Of a stretch of DNA of 64,000 nucleotides, positions 26,576-34,858 are shown piece after piece. A program made the translations under genes and the position numbers. The notes under the pieces were generated by a model. It saw nothing but the letters and a program-made list of their open reading frames with translations. It was not told the DNA's origin and ran no database searches. The stretch comes from Saccharibacillus sp. O23 (GTDB lineage Bacteria > Bacillota > Bacilli > Paenibacillales > Paenibacillaceae), in the NCBI RefSeq assembly GCF_002205895.1, contig NZ_NJDE01000010.1, forward strand, positions 186,001 through 250,000. Direction: 5' to 3'. Position 1 is the stretch's first letter, and each line of letters starts with the position of its first letter.

Positions 26576-29500
26576 AACCGATTACGCTGAAATTGTCGGG
26601 ATTGCAGAGTTACCGCGAAGCGCAGGAGATCGACTTCACGGAACTGTGCGAAACGGGGCTGTTCGGCATCTTCGGTCCGACCGGCAGCGGCAAGTCGACC
26701 GTGTTGGACGCCATCACGCTGGCGATGTACGGCAAAGTGGAACGCGCTTATAACGGCACGCAGGGAATCATGAACCATTCGGAAGACGTCTTGTACGTCG
26801 CGTTCACGTTCGAATTGGAATCGGCGGCGGGCGCGCGCCGTTTCCGGGTCGAACGTCGGTTCAAACGGACCGGCGAAGTATCGGTCAGCAATACGTTAAG
26901 CCGGTTCGTCGAGATCAAGCCGGAAGGCGACGACGTGATCGCCGACAAGTTGGCGGAAGTCACGAAAGCCGTCGAAGAACGCATCGGGCTCAAAATGGAC
27001 GATTTTACCCGCGCGGTCGTGCTGCCGCAGGGCAAATTCGCCGAATTCCTGTCGCTCAAAGGCAGCGATCGGCGGCAGATGCTTCAACGCCTGTTCCATC
27101 TGGAGCAGTACGGCGACCGTCTGATCCAGAAGCTCAACAAGCGCGTCCGCGACACGCAGGCGGCGCTGAACACGTTGGAGGCCGAGCAGCAGGGGCTCGG
27201 CCTGGCTTCGGCCGCAGCGGTCGAAGAAGCGAAGGCGCGTCTTGCGGCGGCCGTTCGGGAGGCCGAAACGCGGCGCGAAGCGCTGAACGCGGCGGTCGAG
27301 GAACACGGCCGGCTGTCGCGCGTGCGCGAGCGCGCCGGCGAGCGGCGCGAAACGCTTGCCGCATGGGAAGAACTGCGCGGACGAAGCGAAGCCGTCGGCG
27401 AACTGCGTCGGCGCGCCGAACGCGCGCGGGCATCGGCGGCGCTGCTGCCGGCGCTGGCTCGGTTCCGGGCGGCTTCGGCCCGCTCGGAAGAATCGGCCGC
27501 CGAAGCGAAGCGGCTGCGCGGCATGCTGGAAGACGCGCGCATCCGCGCGGAAGGCGCGTCTTCGGCGGAGAACGCCGCGCGCGAAGCGCTGGCGGGCGAA
27601 GAGCCGCAGCTGCTGCGCCGCTCCGCGGAGCTGGAACAAGCGCTGCGGCTGGAACAGGAAGCCGCGGCGCTGCGCGAAGAGAATCTCCGCTTGGAGCGCA
27701 GCCGCGCGGAAGCGGCGTCGCGCTTCGAGCAGGCGCGCGAAAGCGCGGGCGAACTGCGCCGTAAGCTGGAGCAGGCGAACGGCCTGCGTTCGCAGCTTCA
27801 AGAGCAGCTGAGCGCGTGCGAAGTGCGCAGCGCGGACCGCGAGCGGCTCGACGCCGCCGGCCGCGCGGCGGACGCCGTCGCCGCTCTCGAAGAGCAGATC
27901 CCGGCGCTGCGCCGGGATCTGGAAGAAGCGCTGCGCCAAGAGCGCGAAGCCGAAGCGGAGCTTGCGGCCGGCCGCGAGCGGCAGGAGCGCTGCCGAGGCG
28001 AACTGCGGCAGGCCGCTGCGGCTGCCGAAGCGCATGCCGAAGCGCTCGGCGTCTTCGACGCCGAATGGGCCGCGCTGCTGGCGGGCGCGGCCGCCGAAGA
28101 GGCCCGCCTCGAACAGGCGGACCGGGATTCGGCCCGCCGGCGCATGGCCGCCGAATTGGCGCATGCCCTGACGGACGGGGAGCCTTGCCCCGTCTGCGGC
28201 GCGACGCATCATCCCGCGCTCGCGGACGAAGATCCTTCCGCCGCTTCGGCCGCGGCGGATCTCGAACCGCTGCGCGCCCTTCAGGCAGGGGCGCGCGAGC
28301 TGCGCTCCGCCGCCGCCCGCCTGCGGCAGGGCGGCGAGACCCTGGCCCGCCGCCTACGCGAAGAATCGGCGCCCGACACCCCGGGTCCGGCCCGCGAAGC
28401 CGCCGGACCGATCCAGAACGGCTCGCCGCAAATTTCGGCGAGCTTGGATTCCCCGCAGGCCTGCGCGGCTGAATGGGCCCGCTTGCAGGCCGCGGCAGCC
28501 GTCTTCGAGCGCGAGTCCGCGCAGCTCGAAGACGCCGCCCGCGAGGCGGAGCGCGCTTACGGCGCCGCCGTCCGCGAAGCGGAAGCGCCGCGTGCGCGGC
28601 TGGAAGGAGCCGCGCGCCAACGCGCGCGCGCCGAAGAACGGCTGGCGGAACTGGAGAGCCGCCTGAGGGAAGCCGAAGAGCGCTGGAACGCTTCGTTCGC
28701 GGATCTGCGCCGCGACGAATTGGAACGCCGCCGCGAAGAAATTCGCGCGCGCGACGCTCAATCGGAAGAGCTGAAACGGCGTCTGGACAAGAGCGTGCCG
28801 GTTATTCGCGGCATGGAAGAACAGTTGAAGGCTCATGAGGAGACCGCCGCGGAAGCCGAACGCGGCGCGGTACAGTTCGCCGCTCAGGCAGAAGGTCGGG
28901 CGGAGCTGCTGCGCGACAAAGAGCTCCGGCTTCGGGCCGCGGCCGGCGAAGCTTCTCCGGCCGAACTGCTGCGCGAGGTTTCGAACCGGTTGGAGCGGCT
29001 GCGCGCGGATGCGGAGACTTCGCGGCGCGAGCTGGAAGTTTCCCGGGAAACGTGGCAATCGGCCGCCAACGCTTCGGCGGCGGCCGATCAAGCGGCCTCT
29101 TCCGCGGCCGAGCACGCCGCTTCGGCCGAATCAAGCTGGAACGAAGCGCTTGCCGGCTCGGAATTCGCCTCGGCGGGCGAAGCCGAAGCGGCCGCGATGG
29201 ACGAACGGGCGATCGCCGAAGCGGAAAACGCGGCGACCGAACATCGCGAACGGGAGAACGAATTGTCCGCGCGTCTCAGAGAATTGGAGAAGCTGCTAGA
29301 CGGCGCGGACGTTTCCGAAGAAGAATGGACGCGCTGCCTCGCGAGGTTGGAGGAAGCGCGCTCGCTCGACGAAGAAGCGCTCGCCGGCAGAGCACGGGCG
29401 CAGCGCGACGTCGAAGACGTGACGGCGCGTCACGGACGCTGGACCGAGCTGGAAGAATCCAGAATCGCGACGGCGGCCGAATCGGCCCGGTTGTCGACGC

Positions 29501-29991
29501 TTCAGAGCTGTTTCCGGGGCAATACGTTCGTGGAGTACGTCGCCGAGGAGCAGTTGATCCAGATCAGCCGTTCCGCTTCGAACCGCCTGCGTTTTCTTAC
29601 CAAGCAGCGGTATTCGCTCGAAGTCGACTCCGGCGGCGGATTCGTCGTCTGCGACGACGCCAACGGCGGTGTGCGGCGGCCGGTCTCGACTTTGTCCGGC
29701 GGCGAGACGTTTTTGACCTCGCTTTCGCTTGCGTTGGCCCTTTCCGCCCAGATTCAGCTGAGAGGCGAATATCCGCTCCAGTTCTTTTTCTTGGACGAAG
29801 GATTCGGCACACTGGACCCCGAACTGCTCGATACGGTCATCACGTCGCTCGAACATCTGCATAACGATCGCTTGTCGGTCGGGGTCATCAGCCACGTTCA
29901 GGAGCTTCGCGCCCGTCTGCCGCGCCGCCTCGTGGTCCAGCCGGCGGATAACGCCGGAGCGGGTTCGAAAGTCGTGCTCGAGAAAATGTGA
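26572..29991 (+). CDS. sbcC: SMC-like ATPase SbcC (Rad50 homologue)
   Basis: This 1139-residue ABC/SMC ATPase has Walker A GPTGSGKST at about 35-43. Two long coiled coils flank the zinc hook CPVC (C539, C542, in GEPCPVCGATHHP). The ABC signature LSGGE is at 1041-1045 and Walker B FFLDEGFGTLD has D1075-E1076. The coiled coils are extremely rich in Ala, Glu and Arg, encoded by high-G+C codons. This produces long spurious open frames on the other strand. It partners SbcD in dimeric end-cutting complexes. Confidence 0.96.
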   Translation: MKPITLKLSGLQSYREAQEIDFTELCETGLFGIFGPTGSGKSTVLDAITLAMYGKVERAYNGTQGIMNHSEDVLYVAFTFELESAAGARRFRVERRFKRTGEVSVSNTLSRFVEIKPEGDDVIADKLAEVTKAVEERIGLKMDDFTRAVVLPQGKFAEFLSLKGSDRRQMLQRLFHLEQYGDRLIQKLNKRVRDTQAALNTLEAEQQGLGLASAAAVEEAKARLAAAVREAETRREALNAAVEEHGRLSRVRERAGERRETLAAWEELRGRSEAVGELRRRAERARASAALLPALARFRAASARSEESAAEAKRLRGMLEDARIRAEGASSAENAAREALAGEEPQLLRRSAELEQALRLEQEAAALREENLRLERSRAEAASRFEQARESAGELRRKLEQANGLRSQLQEQLSACEVRSADRERLDAAGRAADAVAALEEQIPALRRDLEEALRQEREAEAELAAGRERQERCRGELRQAAAAAEAHAEALGVFDAEWAALLAGAAAEEARLEQADRDSARRRMAAELAHALTDGEPCPVCGATHHPALADEDPSAASAAADLEPLRALQAGARELRSAAARLRQGGETLARRLREESAPDTPGPAREAAGPIQNGSPQISASLDSPQACAAEWARLQAAAAVFERESAQLEDAAREAERAYGAAVREAEAPRARLEGAARQRARAEERLAELESRLREAEERWNASFADLRRDELERRREEIRARDAQSEELKRRLDKSVPVIRGMEEQLKAHEETAAEAERGAVQFAAQAEGRAELLRDKELRLRAAAGEASPAELLREVSNRLERLRADAETSRRELEVSRETWQSAANASAAADQAASSAAEHAASAESSWNEALAGSEFASAGEAEAAAMDERAIAEAENAATEHRERENELSARLRELEKLLDGADVSEEEWTRCLARLEEARSLDEEALAGRARAQRDVEDVTARHGRWTELEESRIATAAESARLSTLQSCFRGNTFVEYVAEEQLIQISRSASNRLRFLTKQRYSLEVDSGGGFVVCDDANGGVRRPVSTLSGGETFLTSLSLALALSAQIQLRGEYPLQFFFLDEGFGTLDPELLDTVITSLEHLHNDRLSVGVISHVQELRARLPRRLVVQPADNAGAGSKVVLEKM

Positions 29992-30000
29992 ACGCCATAC

Positions 30001-30042
30001 GTGATTTGAATCACAGAGACAGATTCAAGTCGTTGTTATAAT
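30001..30042 (+). promoter_or_regulatory. Dyad and -10 element after sbcC
   Basis: GTGATT-tg-AATCAC (30001-30014) is a perfect dyad, and TATAAT follows at 30037-30042 without a clear -35. The gene-free stretch 29992-30324 also holds a short hairpin (GAATCC-tttt-GGGATT, about 30133-30150), a nearby T run and the better promoter at 30169. Confidence 0.35.
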
Positions 30043-30168
30043 ACAGTCAGCCGACATCATATGAGGAGTACCCCGATCCGCGATTTCGTCCGCGTTTGGT
30101 TCAAACGAGGCCGCGATCGCCGTTCAAGCGAGCGAATCCTTTTGGGATTTGCAGGGTGCTTCTTTTTT

Positions 30169-30197
30169 TTGTGTTTTTTCGAAATAGCCGGTACAAT
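30169..30197 (+). promoter_or_regulatory. Promoter before the HIT gene
   Basis: TTGTGT (30169-30174), 17 bases, TACAAT (30192-30197). It closely resembles the prmA promoter. Confidence 0.5.
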
Positions 30198-30324
30198 GGA
30201 CGGAGCGAGCGGACGGACGTGCCCTACCGGATAGCCTCCGTTTCTCATACATACATTCCGGACGAACGCTTGAGCGGGCAAGCCGCCGCGCGACGCGCCG
30301 CCGGATGACCGAGGAGGAATACAG

Positions 30325-30687
30325 ATGAGCGAGACGATTTTCACCAAAATTATCGAAGGCAGCATTCCGAGCAAAAAAGTGTTCGAAAACGAGCGGATCT
30401 ATGCTTTTCACGATATCCAGCCCGCGGCGCCCGTGCACGTCCTGATCGTGCCGAAAAAGCCGATTCCGTCGTTGAACGAGATCGCGGACGAAGATTTGGC
30501 CGTGATCGGCGAGATCCATCGGGTCGCCGTGCAGTTGGCGAACGAGCTGGGCATCGCCGAGAGCGGATACCGTTTGATCAACAACTGCGGAGCGGACGGC
30601 GGTCAGACCGTCGCCCATCTGCATTTCCACCTGCTCGGCGGAGCGAAACTCGGAGCGTTGACGGGTTTATCCGGTTCGCACGCTTAA
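30325..30687 (+). CDS. HIT-family nucleotide hydrolase (HinT-like)
   Basis: This 120-residue protein carries the histidine triad motif AHLHFHLLGG (HxHxH) near residue 100, and HVLIVPKKPIPSLNEI in the middle. Length and motif match bacterial HinT, a purine nucleoside phosphoramidase. FTKIIEGSIPSKKVFENERIYAFHDIQPAAP is the canonical N-terminus. The ATG follows GAGGAGG. It sits between the repair block and rpsU. Confidence 0.93.
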   Translation: MSETIFTKIIEGSIPSKKVFENERIYAFHDIQPAAPVHVLIVPKKPIPSLNEIADEDLAVIGEIHRVAVQLANELGIAESGYRLINNCGADGGQTVAHLHFHLLGGAKLGALTGLSGSHA

Positions 30688-30811
30688 GCCGGGACGCGGA
30701 AGAACGCGGGCGTGCCGCCTTTCGATTCGCCGAACGACGAAGCGGATCGGAAACGGACAAACCGCCGTTTAAAGCGGTTGCGGCGAGATATCTATAGATT
30801 TCGTCTAGGCA

Positions 30812-30841
30812 TTGACACGCAATTTAATTTTCGCTTATAAT
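30812..30841 (+). promoter_or_regulatory. Consensus promoter of rpsU
   Basis: TTGACA (30812-30817), 18 bases, TATAAT (30836-30841): both hexamers perfect, as expected for a ribosomal protein gene. Confidence 0.8.
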
Positions 30842-30900
30842 TAAAGTTGATTAACCGTGTTTATGCTCTTGGACGGTCTGGTCGGAGGGAGGGGAAACTG

Positions 30901-31074
30901 GTGTCTGAAACTAAAGTTCGCAAAAACGAGACTATTGATGCTGCTCTTCGCCGCTTCAAACGCTCGATCGCAAAAGACGGCGTTCTGGCTGAAGTGAAAA
31001 AGCGCAAGCATTACGAAAAGCCTAGCGTTAAGCGTAAGAAAAAGTCCGAGGCTGCTCGTAAAAGAAAGTTCTAA
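30901..31074 (+). CDS. rpsU: 30S ribosomal protein S21
   Basis: This 57-residue protein matches Firmicutes S21. It begins [21 protein letters not shown] and ends in the basic tail [18 protein letters not shown]. The frame is open upstream, but GTG at 30901 is the true start, after GGAGGGAGGGG. The family length and the conserved N-terminus agree. S21 sits near the anti-Shine-Dalgarno end of 16S rRNA. The stop codon forms the first bases of an unusual set of tandem hairpins that runs up to yqeY. Confidence 0.96.
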   Translation: MSETKVRKNETIDAALRRFKRSIAKDGVLAEVKKRKHYEKPSVKRKKKSEAARKRKF

Positions 31075-31228
31075 GATGTGTTCCTTTACCGCTCCGGCAA
31101 TGGTTGCCTAATCGCATCGTCAGATGTGTTTTGGGTGGCTTTCTGCCGAGTACAGCGGCATATCACACATCATTAGATGTGTTTTAAGGAAGTCGTGCCG
31201 ATTTTTTCGGCATGCAGCACATCATTAG
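31072..31228 (+). repeat. Three tandem look-alike hairpins between rpsU and yqeY
   Basis: Each unit opens with AGATGTGTT (31074, 31122 and 31175) and closes with its complement: CGCATC at 31113, ACACATC at 31165 and CACATC at 31218. Units 2 and 3 share an inner TGCCG/CGGCA stem (31144/31156 and 31196/31208). Unit 1 has GGCAA/TTGCC (31096/31104) instead. CACATCATTAG recurs at 31166 and 31218. Stems are conserved while loops differ, which points to selection on RNA structure. No T runs follow, so they are not ordinary terminators. Confidence 0.75.
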
Positions 31229-31247
31229 TAGGAGGATTAGTAAGTCA

Positions 31248-31691
31248 ATGAATCTTAGCGAACGATTGAACGAAGATATGAAACAAGCCATGCGGAGTAA
31301 GGATAAATTCAAACTCTCGACCATACGAATGATTCGCGCGACGATCAAGAATCAAGAGATCGATTTGAAGCGAACTTTGGATGACGCAGAAGTGCTTGAC
31401 ATTCTGAGTCGTGAGATCAAACAGCGCAAAGATGCCCTCCAAGAGTTTGAAAAAGCAGGTCGTGACGATTTGGCGGAGACTGTCAAAGCCGAAATCGAGA
31501 TCGTTGCCGAATATCTTCCTACCCAGCTGAACGAAGAAGAAGTGAAAGCCATCGTACAGGAGACCATCCAGGAAACCGGTGCTTCTTCCAAAGCGGATAT
31601 GGGTAAAGTCATGGCCGCTTTGATGCCAAAAGTCAAAGGCCGCGCCGACGGGAAGCTGGTTAACCAGACGGTTCAGCAGTACCTGCAATAA
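31248..31691 (+). CDS. yqeY: GatB/YqeY-domain protein
   Basis: This 147-residue protein is of the YqeY family, related to the tRNA-binding tail domain of GatB. It is helical, with NLSERLNEDMKQAMRSKDKFKLSTIRMIRA at the start and the second subdomain EEVKAIVQETIQETGASSKADMGKVMAALMPKVKGRADGKLVN. ATG 31248 is preferred over the in-frame ATG at 31212: the upstream one lies inside the third hairpin, and AGGAGG (31230-31235) precedes 31248 at a slightly long 12-base spacing. Its biochemical role is unproven. It follows rpsU as in B. subtilis. Confidence 0.92.
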   Translation: MNLSERLNEDMKQAMRSKDKFKLSTIRMIRATIKNQEIDLKRTLDDAEVLDILSREIKQRKDALQEFEKAGRDDLAETVKAEIEIVAEYLPTQLNEEEVKAIVQETIQETGASSKADMGKVMAALMPKVKGRADGKLVNQTVQQYLQ

Positions 31692-31703
31692 ACAAACGTA
31701 ACG

Positions 31704-31738
31704 AACACCCTTCCGATTTCGATCGGAAGGGTGTTTTT
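31704..31738 (+). terminator. Terminator after yqeY
   Basis: ACACCCTTCCGAT pairs with ATCGGAAGGGTGT around TTCG, followed by five T residues. Confidence 0.92.
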
Positions 31739-31772
31739 GTTGAGCGGAAAATTTCGTAAGACACGGATTTTT

Positions 31773-32004
31773 TTGAAACGCGAAGCCGAGATGAGCGTAT
31801 AATACAGAGTAGAGACTCCGGTCAGCGCTTGTCTCTGATCTGAGAACGGTTTCGCCCGCCGGACAGGCATGTAAACTTGCGACTTTCCGGCGAACGTGAA
31901 CCGATGATCGCAAACGGACAAGCCGGTCGCTTCTGCAATAAAGGGGATTGACAGGTACTTCTCGAGAATCGGGGAAAGACATCCGGAAGAAGGAGGGAGA
32001 ACTG
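31773..32004 (+). promoter_or_regulatory. Promoter and structured 5' leader of the nfeD-floA unit
   Basis: TTGAAA (31773-31778) and TATAAT (31798-31803) are 19 bases apart, which is long. The leader of about 190 bases folds into at least two hairpins: GAGAC with GTCTC (about 31812-31835), and CGCCGGA with TCCGGCG (about 31856-31897) enclosing GCA/TGC. No known riboswitch motif was recognised. This covers the gene-free stretch 31692-32004 apart from the terminator. Confidence 0.45.
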
Positions 32005-32841
32005 ATGGATACACAAACGCGGTCCAAGTGGTGGGTAGGCATGGCGGCGGCGCTGTGGGGCATCGTCTGGCTCGTCGGTATTCCGCTGATCGTCTGTACA
32101 TCTTTCGTTTCGACCGCATCGGCCGCAGGCGTGGCGGACACCGCGGGCGCGCCGGCGCAAGGAATGCTGGCGAGCGTCGCGGGATTCTTGACTCAGCCGG
32201 TCATGCTGACTCTGCTGCTGTTCATCGGATTGGCGGGAGTTGTAATCGAACTGTTGGTGCCGGGACTCATCTTCCCGGGGCTGCTCGGCGTTTGCGCGTT
32301 TATCCTGTACTTTTTCGCGAGTACGCTCGAAGGATTGGCGGGCCCTTACGTCTGGCTGCTGTTCGCGGCAGGAATCATTCTGATGGCGTTGGAAGTGTTT
32401 ATTCCGAGCTTCGGCATTCTGGGACTGCTCGGAGGAGCTTCGTTGATAGGAGGAGTGATCATGGCGGCATGGGCAACGGGTCACGCTTTGCAAACGCTCG
32501 GAATCGCTTTCGTGCTGGCCGCTGCGGCGGTAGGAATCGTCGTATTCGTCTTTAAGGAACGCGGGATTTGGAATCGTTTTATTCTGAAAGACAGCCTGAC
32601 TTCGGAAGCCGGTTACAACTCCGCGACGACCCGGTACGACTTGGTCGGACGCGACGGGGTATCGTTGACTCCGCTGCGGCCTTCGGGTACCGTCATGATC
32701 GACGGCGAACGGATCGACGTCGTGAGCGAAGGCGCGTTCATCGAGCGCGACAAAGCGATCACCATCGTCAAAGCCGAAGGCGGAAGAGTCGTCGTGCAGG
32801 AGAAATGGCACAGCGGATTGGGACCTATCGAACCGATCTGA
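32005..32841 (+). CDS. NfeD-family membrane protein, short form without protease domain
   Basis: This 278-residue protein has a signal-like first helix (about 10-40, ending TASAAG). A cluster of three or four transmembrane helices (about 58-185) with VIELLVPGLIFPGLLG and FIPSFGILGLLGG follows. The C-terminal OB-fold domain (about 205-270) includes GRDGVSLTPLRPSGTVMIDGERIDVVSEGAFIERD. The B. subtilis orthologue at this position (YqeZ, about 437 residues) has an N-terminal ClpP-like serine protease; that domain is missing here. NfeD partners flotillins, consistent with floA next door. ATG 32005 follows AGGAGGGAG. Confidence 0.88.
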   Translation: MDTQTRSKWWVGMAAALWGIVWLVGIPLIVCTSFVSTASAAGVADTAGAPAQGMLASVAGFLTQPVMLTLLLFIGLAGVVIELLVPGLIFPGLLGVCAFILYFFASTLEGLAGPYVWLLFAAGIILMALEVFIPSFGILGLLGGASLIGGVIMAAWATGHALQTLGIAFVLAAAAVGIVVFVFKERGIWNRFILKDSLTSEAGYNSATTRYDLVGRDGVSLTPLRPSGTVMIDGERIDVVSEGAFIERDKAITIVKAEGGRVVVQEKWHSGLGPIEPI

Positions 32842-32960
32842 TGCCTCGACGTTCCGAAGACGGAGAGTGAAGCAACATCGGCACGACAACATAACGTCCC
32901 GCCTGCGTGCTGAACCGTGTTTTCGGGCGCGGCGGAACGTTCACTTTTGGAGGGATACTT

Positions 32961-33959
32961 ATGGACGCTGTTTGGATCACGCCGCTGTTGATTATCGTGG
33001 TGGGCATTATCTTGTTGAGCGTATTCTTTAGCTTTTTCCCGGTAGCGCTGTGGATTTCGGCGCTCGCGTCGGGGCTTCGGATCGGGATCATCACGCTGGT
33101 CGCGATGCGCCTGCGGCGCGTAACGCCGGCCCGGATCGTCAACCCGATGATCAAAGCGCACAAAGCGGGAATCAGCTTGACCATCAACCAATTGGAAAGT
33201 CACTACTTGGCCGGCGGTAACGTCGATCGCGTCGTCAACGCGCTGATCGCCGCTCACCGCGCGAACATTCCGCTCGAATTCGAACGCGCGGCCGCGATCG
33301 ACCTGGCGGGCCGGGACGTTCTGCAAGCCGTGCAAATGAGCGTTAACCCTCGCGTTATCGAGACGCCGAGCGTATCGGCCGTGGCGCGCAACGGGATCGA
33401 AGTCGTCGTTATCGCGCGGGTAACCGTTCGCGCGAACATCGACCGTCTCGTCGGCGGCGCCGGCGAAGAAACGATTATCGCCCGCGTAGGCGAAGGCATC
33501 GTAACGACCGTAGGTTCGAGCGACACGCACAAAGAAGTCTTGGAGAACCCGGACAAGATCTCGCGCACCGTATTGGAAAAAGGTCTCGATGCTGGCACGG
33601 CATTCGAAATCTTGTCGATCGATATCGCGGACGTCGACGTGGGCAAAAACATCGGCGCTTTCCTGCAAACGGAACAAGCGGAAGCCGACAAACGCATCGC
33701 TCAGGCGAAAGCGGAAGAACGCCGCGCGATGGCCGTAGCGGAAGAACAAGAGATGAACGCGCGCGTCGTCGAGATGAGAGCGCGGGTCGTCGAAGCGGAA
33801 TCGCAGGTGCCGGTCGCCATGGCCGAAGCGCTTCGCGGCGGCAAAATGGGCGTCATGGATTATTTGAACATGAAAAACATCGAAGCGGACACCGAGATGC
33901 GCGGATCGCTCGGCGGAACCAACGTCACTCATGTCGATAACGATTCGACGCGCAAGTAA
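32961..33959 (+). CDS. floA: Flotillin-like protein FloA
   Basis: This 332-residue SPFH-domain scaffold is anchored by an N-terminal membrane hairpin (about 5-45). The SPFH region includes [56 protein letters not shown] and [35 protein letters not shown] Glu/Ala-rich coiled coil ([26 protein letters not shown]) allows oligomerisation. FloA organises functional membrane microdomains. The start ATG follows TGGAGGG. The nfeD-floA order matches B. subtilis. Confidence 0.95.
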   Translation: MDAVWITPLLIIVVGIILLSVFFSFFPVALWISALASGLRIGIITLVAMRLRRVTPARIVNPMIKAHKAGISLTINQLESHYLAGGNVDRVVNALIAAHRANIPLEFERAAAIDLAGRDVLQAVQMSVNPRVIETPSVSAVARNGIEVVVIARVTVRANIDRLVGGAGEETIIARVGEGIVTTVGSSDTHKEVLENPDKISRTVLEKGLDAGTAFEILSIDIADVDVGKNIGAFLQTEQAEADKRIAQAKAEERRAMAVAEEQEMNARVVEMRARVVEAESQVPVAMAEALRGGKMGVMDYLNMKNIEADTEMRGSLGGTNVTHVDNDSTRK

Positions 33960-33983
33960 GAGGCAAAACAGGAGGGGAACAGT

Positions 33984-34520
33984 ATGCCCCAATTTTTCGA
34001 ATGGATCATGAGCCACTTTTTTATCGTCGTGATTATCGCGGGCGCGCTGCTCTCCGTGTTCGGCAAAAGAAACGCCAAACCTAACGGCAGCGAGCCGTTC
34101 GGCGGACGCGCGGCTTCCCGGCAAAACCCGGCTCCTCGGCAAAATCCGGCTCCCCGCCAGATTCAGTCTTCGGGTCGGGAGGAACAGCGGCGTTCTCCGT
34201 TCGCGGGCGCGCCGTCGCCGAACGAAGCGAATTCGGGCAATCGAAAAAGCCTTTCCGCCCAACGTTCGGCCGAGCAGCGGACGATGCACGGGCGTTCGCG
34301 AAGCGTCGAAAACGCGGCCAAAGAAATCGAACGCGCGGTTGCGGGGACGGCGTCCCCGAACGACCCGGCTTCCGGAAAAAAGACTCCCGCGAAGTCCGCT
34401 CCCGTTTCTTCGCGATCGTTGTCTGCCGCTTCGGCCGACGAGCTGCGCAAAGGCGTGATGTGGGCCGAGATCCTCGGCGCTCCTCGCGCCCGCAAACCTC
34501 ATTCTTCCGGACGCAGATAA
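33984..34520 (+). CDS. FloA-linked single-pass protein with disordered tail
   Basis: No family recognised. The 178-residue protein has one N-terminal hydrophobic helix (about 9-26, MSHFFIVVIIAGALLSVFG). A long low-complexity segment rich in Pro, Arg, Ser, Ala and Gln follows, with a short tandem repeat (RQNPAP twice). A folded-looking C-terminal motif, ADELRKGVMWAEILGAPRARKP, ends the protein; its ordered character beside disorder suggests a binding peptide. The ATG follows GGAGGGGAAC, 24 bases after floA, so it is co-transcribed. The position corresponds to yqfB in B. subtilis, without evident similarity. Confidence 0.75.
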   Translation: MPQFFEWIMSHFFIVVIIAGALLSVFGKRNAKPNGSEPFGGRAASRQNPAPRQNPAPRQIQSSGREEQRRSPFAGAPSPNEANSGNRKSLSAQRSAEQRTMHGRSRSVENAAKEIERAVAGTASPNDPASGKKTPAKSAPVSSRSLSAASADELRKGVMWAEILGAPRARKPHSSGRR

Positions 34521-34554
34521 TTCTGCGAAGCCGCCGTTTCCGGACGGCGGAACG

Positions 34555-34600
34555 GCCGGTCTTTTCCGTCGCCAACGGAGGAGACCGGCTTTGGGCTTTT
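34555..34600 (+). terminator. Terminator closing the nfeD-floA operon
   Basis: GCCGGTCT-TT-TCCGT pairs with ACGGA-GG-AGACCGGC, followed by TTTGGGCTTTTT. It is strong despite the interrupted T run. Confidence 0.75.
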
Positions 34601-34858
34601 TCGAGGCAAAAAGCCCGACCCGAAATCTTTTGCATGGGGCCTCTTAGAATGGTAAAGTTGAGGAATAACAACCTGTACCCGTAGTTTGTCTTCACTTGAG
34701 GCCGCAGCCGCTTCGGATCGTTTCCGCGAAATTCGAACGAAACGGGCGCACGGCATGCGGATCGGGAAAAGACGACGTTCCGGACGCCTTTACGGATTCC
34801 GGTGCCTCGGCGCAAGCCGAAAGCGGACGAATAAGCGATTAAGGGAGACTGAGAGCTT
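34601..34858 (+). other. Gene-free gap where yqfC-yqfD would be expected
   Basis: No coding region is supported. In B. subtilis and spore-forming relatives the sporulation genes yqfC and yqfD lie between the floA cluster and phoH. Here only a weak promoter candidate is visible (TTGCAT at about 34632, then TAAAGT 17 bases on). No decayed coding remnant was recognised by eye. Confidence 0.6.

Noticed and set aside
31072-31228. Could the three repeats be a small CRISPR array?
   Set aside because: Repeats are only about 9 bases, form long stems with their own distal complements and vary in spacing; no cas gene is nearby.
34601-34858. Decayed yqfC or yqfD remnants.
   Set aside because: No frame in the gap shows similarity by eye to either protein, so no pseudogene is annotated.
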